Shown here piece after piece: positions 8,516 to 14,658 of a stretch of DNA of 23,165 bases (the stretch's first letter is position 1; the number at the start of each line of letters is the position of its first letter). The notes under the pieces were generated by a model. It saw nothing but the letters and a program-made list of their open reading frames with translations. It was not told the origin of the DNA and made no database searches. The stretch lies in NCBI GenBank assembly GCA_964436815.1, contig CAYTER010000035.1:1-23165 (forward strand), read 5' to 3'. The position numbers and the translations under genes are program-made. The DNA comes from UBA993 sp964436815. Lineage in GTDB: Bacteria; Bacillota; Dethiobacteria; DTU022.

Positions 8516-9952
8516 TTATGATCGACGCCTTTTGTAAGAAGCCGGTACAGAAATCTCTTCCCGGTATTTTGCAACTGTTCTTCGTGAAATGTTGATCCCT
8601 TTTTCCTGGAGCAGCTCGGCCAGGTTCTGATCGCTTAGCGGTTTGTCAGGGTCTTCAGCATCAATCAGCTCGCGCAGATAAGTTTTAATGCTGTGCGAGG
8701 AATAATCTATCCCGCCTGCGCCGGCCAGACCGCTTGAGAAGAAAAACTTCAAGGGGAAGAGACCCCTGGGGGTCTGGATATACTTGTTGGCAGTAGCCCT
8801 GCTGACAGTCGATTCGTGGACACCTATGTTAGTGGCCACTTCCTTAAGCGTCAGTGGTTTAAGACTTTTAATGCCATGCTCGAGAAATGGCTCCTGAATC
8901 TGGACAATCTGCTGCGACACTTTAAAGAGGGTCAGCCTTCTTTGTTCAATACTGCGGATTAGCCAGCAGGCTTTTTCAATCTTAGTTTTAATAAAATTCG
9001 AAAGTTTTTCATCGCTTGCATCATCTTTTAGAATCTGCTGGTAAAAGGGGCTGATGGTCAGCTGGGGGATACTGCTGTCATTGGCAATGACCAGATATTG
9101 TCCATCCACTTTTTCAACGATAATATCGGGAACAATATAGCGGGTCTCGTCTCCTTCACCGAAAATACTGCCCGGCTTGGGATTCAGGGTGCGGATAAAT
9201 TCAACCGCTTCTTTTACTTCTTCATCTGAACAGTCCAGTTTTCCTGACAGGTAATGATAACGGCCATCAGCAGCAGCCGGAAGGTAATCGGAAACAATCT
9301 TCACCGCTAATAACGGCGGCTTTTCCAGCCGTTCCAACTGCAGTAAGAGGCATTCCTGTAAATTCCGGCAGCCTATTCCGGCCGGCTCTAGTCTCTGAAT
9401 GATTTTAAGCGCTTCTTCCAACTCAGCCCGGTCAGCTCCGATGGCACTGACCAGCTCATCCATATCGCCCTGAAGATAACCGTTATGATCAAGGTTTCCG
9501 GCCAGAAAAGCGGCCAGGGTAAACTGCGTCGGGGTAAGATCAAGCATTCTCAGCTGGCCGCAAAGATCTTCCTGCATGGAACCGGCCAGTCCGGCGCAGT
9601 TCTCCACGGTTGGTTGCTGTTCAACAACTTCCCTGGAACGAACTGAAGAATAATAATTACTATCGAGATCCATATCACGGAAATATTCTTCCCAGGGTAA
9701 ATCATTTCGGTCATTGGTTTCCGGTATTTCAATTGATTCTGTAGTATTATCGCCAATTGCCTCCGGCTCGGTGTCCTTGTCAACTTCGGCGTTTTCCTGG
9801 ATTTCCAAAACAGGGTTCTCGAGCAACTCCAGCTGAATATGATCTATTAGCTCAAGCGAAGAATATTGCAGCAGGGTGATCGCCAGTTTCAGCTCCGGGG
9901 TTATGATTAATTTCTGGGTCTGCTCAAGTTTTAAATTGTAGTCAAGCTTCAT
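8516..9952 (-). CDS. rpoN: RNA polymerase sigma-54 factor RpoN
   Basis: Sigma-54 directs RNA polymerase to -24/-12 promoters that need an AAA+ activator. The 478 residues show a Gln/Leu-rich region I (about 1-50), an acidic, low-complexity region II (about 53-98), the core-binding region, a helix-turn-helix around LKEVATNIGVHESTVSR, and the diagnostic RpoN box near the end (SRRTVAKYRE, 456-465). All domains are present, so it should be functional. No bacterial enhancer-binding protein is encoded in this window, so its regulon cannot be inferred here. It lies between whiA and pgk. A good sigma-A promoter was not seen in the 115-nt gap upstream. Confidence 0.97.
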   Translation of the reverse strand: MKLDYNLKLEQTQKLIITPELKLAITLLQYSSLELIDHIQLELLENPVLEIQENAEVDKDTEPEAIGDNTTESIEIPETNDRNDLPWEEYFRDMDLDSNYYSSVRSREVVEQQPTVENCAGLAGSMQEDLCGQLRMLDLTPTQFTLAAFLAGNLDHNGYLQGDMDELVSAIGADRAELEEALKIIQRLEPAGIGCRNLQECLLLQLERLEKPPLLAVKIVSDYLPAAADGRYHYLSGKLDCSDEEVKEAVEFIRTLNPKPGSIFGEGDETRYIVPDIIVEKVDGQYLVIANDSSIPQLTISPFYQQILKDDASDEKLSNFIKTKIEKACWLIRSIEQRRLTLFKVSQQIVQIQEPFLEHGIKSLKPLTLKEVATNIGVHESTVSRATANKYIQTPRGLFPLKFFFSSGLAGAGGIDYSSHSIKTYLRELIDAEDPDKPLSDQNLAELLQEKGINISRRTVAKYREEISVPASYKRRRS

Positions 9953-10047
9953 TGAACCTTCTCCTGATAGCTCTGAATCGCCTAAGTTTGACGGCTGGTT
10001 GCTTATTTCGACACAGCAGCTGTTATTCCTGCCTTTGGCTGCTAAAA

Positions 10048-10063
10048 TGGCATGATATTTGCT
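10048..10063 (+). promoter_or_regulatory. Candidate sigma-54 (-24/-12) promoter, antisense to whiA
   Basis: The plus strand reads TGGCATG-N4-TTGCT. The GG and GC elements are spaced as in the sigma-54 consensus TGGCACG-N4-TTGCW, with a single mismatch. It lies in the rpoN-whiA gap and points rightward, away from rpoN and into the 3' end of whiA on the opposite strand. A transcript would start near 10074 and be antisense to whiA. Recognition is by pattern only; a chance match is possible. Confidence 0.4.
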
Positions 10064-10067
10064 TGGT

Positions 10068-11006
10068 CTAAAGGGTTTTTGTCTTTTTCATGATCTTTTC
10101 GAGCTGACGAAAACGGTGGCTAACTCCCGATTTGGTCACCGGAGGATCAAGCAGCTCTCCCAATTCTTTTAAGGAAGCCTCGGGATGTTTTCGACGCATG
10201 ATCGCAATATCTCTTAAGGCTGAAGATAGATTGTTCAGCCCGATTAACCGATCAAGCTCATCGATCAAATCCAACTGCTGCTGGGCTGTGGCCACAACTT
10301 TGCCGAGGTTGGCAGTTTCGCAGTTTACCCGGCGGTTTACCTGGTTACGCATGCTTTTCATTACCCTCTGGCTTTCGAACTGCAGGAGAACGCTTCCGGC
10401 ACCAATAATCCTTAAAAAATCGGCAACCGCCTCGGCATTTTTAAAATACAGATAAGCTGTATCGTTCCTGATCCGGTATAAGGGATTTAGGTTAAATGAT
10501 CTAAGCACCTGTTGATAGACTCCGGCATCTTCGGGGTTACCGCAGTTGATCTCCAGGTGGTAACCAGAGCGCCTGGAAACCGAGATCGTGCCCCCGGCCA
10601 AAAAAGCTCCCCTGAGAAAAGCTCTGCGACAGCAGTTCCTTTTCGGAATCGCTGTATGGCGGCGGGATAAAGTTAAAAACCGGCCAACTTCTTTCAGGTC
10701 CAGGTATACCAGCAGAGCATCAACCTGTTCACTGCCGTAAACCTGAACCACAAACTGACTTCTGCGAAGCCGAACTTCCTGCCTTTTGTAGATAAGCGGT
10801 GATTCCACCCCCGCTTTGCGCAGCAGGTTAAAAAGCCGGCGGGCAACGGTGATGTTATCAGCCACGATGCTCAGGCTGTATTCTTTTTGTCTGAAGGTAT
10901 AATAACCCTGCTTGAGGAGAAGGGCTTTTAATTCCCAGGAGTAGCAGCATTCCAACCCCTCTTCCAGCCTGGTTAGTTCTTCCTTAACCTGTCTGGTTAA
11001 AGTCAA
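10068..11006 (-). CDS. whiA: WhiA-family DNA-binding protein (sporulation/cell-division regulator)
   Basis: WhiA is a conserved Gram-positive DNA-binding protein, needed for sporulation septation in Streptomyces and linked to cell division and chromosome segregation in Bacillus. The 312 residues match the family length. The N-terminal two thirds form the degenerate LAGLIDADG homing-endonuclease-like domain (for example AFLRGAFLAGGTISVS, about 128-143). The C-terminal part is a helix-turn-helix domain with DIAIMRRKHPEASLKELGEL and SGVSHRFRQLEK. The start is TTG, 7 nt after GGAGG, and the resulting N-terminus (TRQVKEELTRLE) matches the family. It follows rapZ by 15 nt. The usual intervening glmR/yvcK gene is absent. 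Confidence 0.96.
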   Translation of the reverse strand: MTLTRQVKEELTRLEEGLECCYSWELKALLLKQGYYTFRQKEYSLSIVADNITVARRLFNLLRKAGVESPLIYKRQEVRLRRSQFVVQVYGSEQVDALLVYLDLKEVGRFLTLSRRHTAIPKRNCCRRAFLRGAFLAGGTISVSRRSGYHLEINCGNPEDAGVYQQVLRSFNLNPLYRIRNDTAYLYFKNAEAVADFLRIIGAGSVLLQFESQRVMKSMRNQVNRRVNCETANLGKVVATAQQQLDLIDELDRLIGLNNLSSALRDIAIMRRKHPEASLKELGELLDPPVTKSGVSHRFRQLEKIMKKTKTL

Positions 11007-11021
11007 AGCTTGTCCTCCCGG

Positions 11022-11885
11022 TTATTTTTTGCTGATATCGCGGTGTTCCACCGTCACGCTGTAACGTGATCCCAGATATTTTCCAAGTTCATCTGCCAGG
11101 ACCACTGAACGGTGTTTCCCGCCGGTGCAGCCGATGGTGATAACCAGGCTGGCCTTGCCTTCCTTGATGTAGTAAGGGATTGAAAAATCCAGCAGATCTT
11201 TGATTTTTTCAAAGAAACTTACAGTTTCGGTCCATTGCCAGACATACTCTTTAACCTGCAGATCCTCCCCGGTCAGTTCTTTCAGTTCTTCAACATAGTG
11301 AGGATTGGGAAGGAACCGCACGTCAAAAACCAAGTCTGCTTCAGGAGGCAGCCCGTACTTAAAACCAAATGAGAGAAGTCGAACCTGCATATTCTTGTCG
11401 CGTTTATCCGGTTCATAAATCTCAACAATCCGCGATTTCAGTTCCCAGGGCTTCAGCCTGGTCGTGTCAATCTCTCTGCTGGCTTTACCCCGCAAACCAC
11501 TCAAAGCTTCTCTTTCTTTGCGGATTGCATCGGGCAGGCTGATATCACCCAGGGGGTGACGGCGGCGGGTCTCTTTGTAACGCCGGATCAGCACTTCATC
11601 ATCTGCAACCAGGAAGAGAATCTCATAATCAACGTCACGCCCCTCGAGCTCCTTTAAAGCATCGAATAGATCCTTAAAAAAAGCAGCGCCGCGCATATCG
11701 CAAACCAGCGCGACTTTTTTGTTCTCTGACTGGATAAAGAGATCGGCAAACTTGGGTATCAAGGTGGGGGGCATGTTGTCGACGCAATAATAGCCCAGAT
11801 CCTCAAAACAGTTTAAAGCATGGCTCTTCCCAGCGCCTGACAGCCCGGTTATCAAAACGAGGCGAATTGCTCCCGTCTCTCCCAT
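11022..11885 (-). CDS. rapZ: RapZ/YvcJ-family nucleotide-binding protein
   Basis: This family comprises P-loop proteins that hydrolyse ATP or GTP. In Enterobacteria RapZ is an RNase adaptor controlling glmS via small RNA; in Bacillota the homologue YvcJ has a less clear role. The Walker A motif GLSGAGKS (about residues 14-21) opens the nucleotide-binding domain. The C-terminal domain has the hallmark GCTGGKHRSVVLADEL. The frame can begin at TTG 11888, but ATG 11885 is preferred: it overlaps the preceding stop as TGATG and sits 9 nt from GGAGG. The 287 residues are normal. The overlap with the HAD gene suggests translational coupling. Confidence 0.95.
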   Translation of the reverse strand: MGETGAIRLVLITGLSGAGKSHALNCFEDLGYYCVDNMPPTLIPKFADLFIQSENKKVALVCDMRGAAFFKDLFDALKELEGRDVDYEILFLVADDEVLIRRYKETRRRHPLGDISLPDAIRKEREALSGLRGKASREIDTTRLKPWELKSRIVEIYEPDKRDKNMQVRLLSFGFKYGLPPEADLVFDVRFLPNPHYVEELKELTGEDLQVKEYVWQWTETVSFFEKIKDLLDFSIPYYIKEGKASLVITIGCTGGKHRSVVLADELGKYLGSRYSVTVEHRDISKK

Positions 11886-12709
11886 CAACTTTTCCCTCCG
11901 TTAAAAATGTAACTTTCAATAATAGCAGCTACCCCGTCATCATCATTCGATGCAGTTATCACATCTGCAACTTTCTTGACCTCCGGGCGGGCATTGGCGA
12001 CTGCCACTCCCAGCCCGGCAAAAGCCAGCATGTCAAGATCATTAGGGCCGTCACCGACAGCAATTACTTCCTCGGGCTTGATCCCCCGCTGCTTCGTATA
12101 CCAATTAAGTGTCTGGCCTTTAGTGGCCAGACGATCGGTAATTTCCAGGAAATAAGGCCGTGACTGCAATATTGCCAGTTGATCTGTAAAACTGATCCGC
12201 AGGCTCTCCTCAATATCATCAATCGTCCCGTCCCAGCGGATGATACTCATTTTAGTCGGGCTGCTGCCATTTTTCTGCAAAAACGTACTGAGTTTGCCGA
12301 CCGGTTGCAGCTCAATACCAGAAAAAGACTGATAATAGCGGGAGTATTCATTTTCTTCCCTGATGTATAAATCATCTTCAATAAAAACAGAAACATGGTA
12401 ATCTGTTTTTTCTGCTTCTTCCAGAACCTGAACCGCGAGCTGATTTGGAATTGGCCTGTGGAGCAGGGTTTCCCTGCTGCGGGCTTTTTTAACCAGGGCG
12501 CCATGATAGTTGATCAGGGGGCAGTCATCAACAAAACCAAGCTGCTCGAGAAAACCAACACTGGTTCTGAACATCCTGCCGGTAACGATTAAAAATTCTA
12601 TTCCTGCATCCGCCGCCTCCCGTATCGCTTCCCGGTTGCGGGCAGAGATTTGAGAACTGCTGTTAAGCAGGGTGTCATCGAGATCGACGGCAAGCAAACG
12701 ATATTTCAT
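11885..12709 (-). CDS. Cof-type HAD-superfamily phosphatase
   Basis: This is a 274-residue haloacid dehalogenase-like hydrolase of the Cof (class IIB) type, which generally dephosphorylates small phosphorylated metabolites such as sugar phosphates or flavin precursors. Motif I is AVDLDDTLL with D9 as the likely nucleophile and D11 as the acid/base. Motif II lies in IVTGR, motif III at the Lys of ATKGQTL, and motif IV is GDGPNDLDML. The substrate cannot be predicted. A longer frame starts at TTG 12724, but that codon lies just beside the GAGGTG ribosome binding site (12717-12722), which is well spaced for the ATG at 12709. It is the first gene after a promoter and overlaps rapZ. Confidence 0.9.
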   Translation of the reverse strand: MKYRLLAVDLDDTLLNSSSQISARNREAIREAADAGIEFLIVTGRMFRTSVGFLEQLGFVDDCPLINYHGALVKKARSRETLLHRPIPNQLAVQVLEEAEKTDYHVSVFIEDDLYIREENEYSRYYQSFSGIELQPVGKLSTFLQKNGSSPTKMSIIRWDGTIDDIEESLRISFTDQLAILQSRPYFLEITDRLATKGQTLNWYTKQRGIKPEEVIAVGDGPNDLDMLAFAGLGVAVANARPEVKKVADVITASNDDDGVAAIIESYIFNGGKS

Positions 12710-12728
12710 CAATAAACACCTCAAAATA

Positions 12729-12737
12729 AGTATAACA
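12729..12737 (-). promoter_or_regulatory. Extended -10 promoter for HAD-rapZ-whiA
   Basis: The minus strand reads TG-T-TATACT, an extended -10 element, with no convincing -35 hexamer 17 nt upstream. The predicted start near 12722 would place the GAGGTG ribosome binding site at the very 5' end of the transcript. It lies immediately after a possible uvrC terminator, which supports a transcription unit boundary. Confidence 0.5.
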
Positions 12738-12743
12738 TAAGGT

Positions 12744-12765
12744 AAAAAGCAGAGTGGAGCTGCTC
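12744..12765 (-). terminator. Possible weak terminator after uvrC
   Basis: On the minus strand GAGCAG (12760-12765) pairs with CTGCTT (12747-12752), including one G-U pair, around a 7-nt loop, and overlaps a TTTTT run (12744-12748). The position, 14 nt past the uvrC stop, is right for an intrinsic terminator. The stem is short, so read-through is likely. Confidence 0.4.
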
Positions 12766-12778
12766 AGAAACAAGCCGA

Positions 12779-14638
12779 TCAATCCAGACTTAAGTGAGCT
12801 GCTTCATAAATAGCCTCGGCCAGTGAGCGGCTAATCCCCGGCACATTAAGCAGGTCCTCAATTTCAGCGGCTCTGATCTTCTCTATACTGCCAAAAGCTT
12901 TAAGCAGGGCCGCTCTTTTACCCGGGCCGATGCCCGGTATATTTTCAAGGCGTGAGCTTATAGTGTTACGGCTTTTATGTTTCCGGTGACCGCCGACAGC
13001 AAAACGGTGCGCTTCATTTCTGATACGCTGCAGCAACTGCAGCGTAGCGCTTTCAGCCGGGAGAAGGACAGGCATCGGTGCCCCTTCAAGATAAAGCCGA
13101 TCCGGATCCTTGGCCAGGGCGGCCAGTGATACTGTTTCTAACGAAGTGTCGCGCAGCGCTTTGGCAGCAGCGGCAAGCTGTCCCTTGCCCCCGTCAATCA
13201 GGAGCAGATCCGGCGGCGGCCAGTCAGAGCGTTCCGCCCGCCGCTCAAGCATTTCAGCCAGGGCGGCGTAGTCATCACCAGGAGCTGCCTTGCGGATATT
13301 GAAGCGGCGATACTCTTCCTTTTCCTCTTCTCCATGCCTGAAGACAACCATTGAGCCGACAGGTGAGCCGCCGCGCAGGTGAGAAACATCGTAGGCTTCA
13401 ATTCTTTCGGGAAGCGCATTTTCCCCTAATAGGCGGGCAAGTTCCGCTAAGGGCTCTTCAGTCCGGCGCACCCTCAAATTTTCTTCTTCTTCCAGCTTCA
13501 ACAAACAGTTGCGCCTGGCAAGATCAACCAACTTTCTAAGACTGCCTCTTTGCGGCGTTTTTAAATGAACTTTTCGACCCGCTTTAGTTCCCAGCCAGGC
13601 GGAAAGCAATGTCCTTTCGGCCGGTTCTGTGCTGAAAAGAATTTCTGCCGGTAGCTCGTCAATCCGACTGTAATAGGACTTGACGAAAGACGCCAGCACC
13701 TCCTCATCTGCAAGCTCGTCTGTTCCGGTCAGACTGAAATGCTTTTGGCTAAGCAGCCTGCCATCACGAATCAGAAAGAGGTGTACTGCTGCAACACTGT
13801 TCCTGCGGGCTATGGCCACAATATCCCGGTCAGGACTGTTTCCGGCCAGAAGCACTTTCTGCTGCTGTCCGGCAACCCTCTGTAAAGATAATAAGCGATC
13901 CCTTATAACAGCAGCTTCTTCAAAGCTTTCATTGGCAGCAGCCTGATCCATTTGTTGTTTTAACTGTTTTTCCAGGTCGCCATGGCGTCCTTCTAAAAAC
14001 AGAGCTATCTGCTGTACCATCTTTCCATATTCCTCAGGGGGAACAATATCTCTGCCCTGGCAGGGAGCCAGACAGCGTTTCATTTGGAAATTGAGACAGG
14101 GCCTTTCTTTTGTCGGATTGCCGTCTAGCGGTTGGCGGCAGCGTCGCAGGGGGAAAAGCGTGCCAAGAAAAAGCATTGTATCGCGCACAGCCCCTACGTC
14201 GGTATAGGGGCCAAACCGGCGCTCTGTTTTGCCTGGCAGGGCTTCGTAACGGGCCCTGCGGGAGCTTTTTTGGGAAAGTCGCAGCAGCTCCAGCCTGGGG
14301 TAAAACTCCGGGGTAATCAACAGGTAAGGATAATCTTTATCGTCCTTTAGATTGACGTTAAAGCGGGGCCGGTATTCCTTAATCAGGCTGCACTCCAGGA
14401 TCAGCGCTTCAACCTCACTGTCAGTGACCAGGTAATCGATCGTCTGAAGCTGCTTCTGTAGCGATCGCAGGCGAGGGGAATACTCCGTTTTGTCGGTAAG
14501 ATAAGAGCGAACCCGCTTACGCAAGGAACCCGCTTTCCCCACATAGATAATCCGGTCGTTTTTGTCCTTCAGCAGGTAGACTCCCGGCAGATCGGGAAAA
14601 CGGCTTACTTTCTTTTTCAGTTCTTCAAACAATAGCAT
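12779..14638 (-). CDS. uvrC: Excinuclease ABC subunit C
   Basis: UvrC makes both incisions around a DNA lesion once UvrA and UvrB have marked it. The 619 residues show an N-terminal GIY-YIG nuclease (LPGVYLLKD...IYVGKAGSLRKRV, about 17-43) and a four-cysteine cluster C167, C181, C189, C193, as reported for the iron-sulfur site of UvrC. A UVR motif that meets UvrB follows (about 205-235). Then come the RNase H-like second nuclease domain (YDVSHLRGGSPVGSMVVF and LLLIDGGKGQL) and two C-terminal helix-hairpin-helix motifs (LENIPGIGPGKR, LLNVPGISRSL). The ATG has GGGG only 2 nt upstream; a TTG two codons later would be better spaced, so the start is slightly uncertain. It follows uvrA by 20 nt. 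Confidence 0.98.
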   Translation of the reverse strand: MLLFEELKKKVSRFPDLPGVYLLKDKNDRIIYVGKAGSLRKRVRSYLTDKTEYSPRLRSLQKQLQTIDYLVTDSEVEALILECSLIKEYRPRFNVNLKDDKDYPYLLITPEFYPRLELLRLSQKSSRRARYEALPGKTERRFGPYTDVGAVRDTMLFLGTLFPLRRCRQPLDGNPTKERPCLNFQMKRCLAPCQGRDIVPPEEYGKMVQQIALFLEGRHGDLEKQLKQQMDQAAANESFEEAAVIRDRLLSLQRVAGQQQKVLLAGNSPDRDIVAIARRNSVAAVHLFLIRDGRLLSQKHFSLTGTDELADEEVLASFVKSYYSRIDELPAEILFSTEPAERTLLSAWLGTKAGRKVHLKTPQRGSLRKLVDLARRNCLLKLEEEENLRVRRTEEPLAELARLLGENALPERIEAYDVSHLRGGSPVGSMVVFRHGEEEKEEYRRFNIRKAAPGDDYAALAEMLERRAERSDWPPPDLLLIDGGKGQLAAAAKALRDTSLETVSLAALAKDPDRLYLEGAPMPVLLPAESATLQLLQRIRNEAHRFAVGGHRKHKSRNTISSRLENIPGIGPGKRAALLKAFGSIEKIRAAEIEDLLNVPGISRSLAEAIYEAAHLSLD

Positions 14639-14658
14639 AACCCCATTGGAACATTATT

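Noticed and set aside
10015..10043. Inverted repeat AGCAGC/GCTGCT in the rpoN-whiA gap as a whiA terminator
   Set aside because: Six-bp arms with a 17-nt loop and no U-run; too weak to call.
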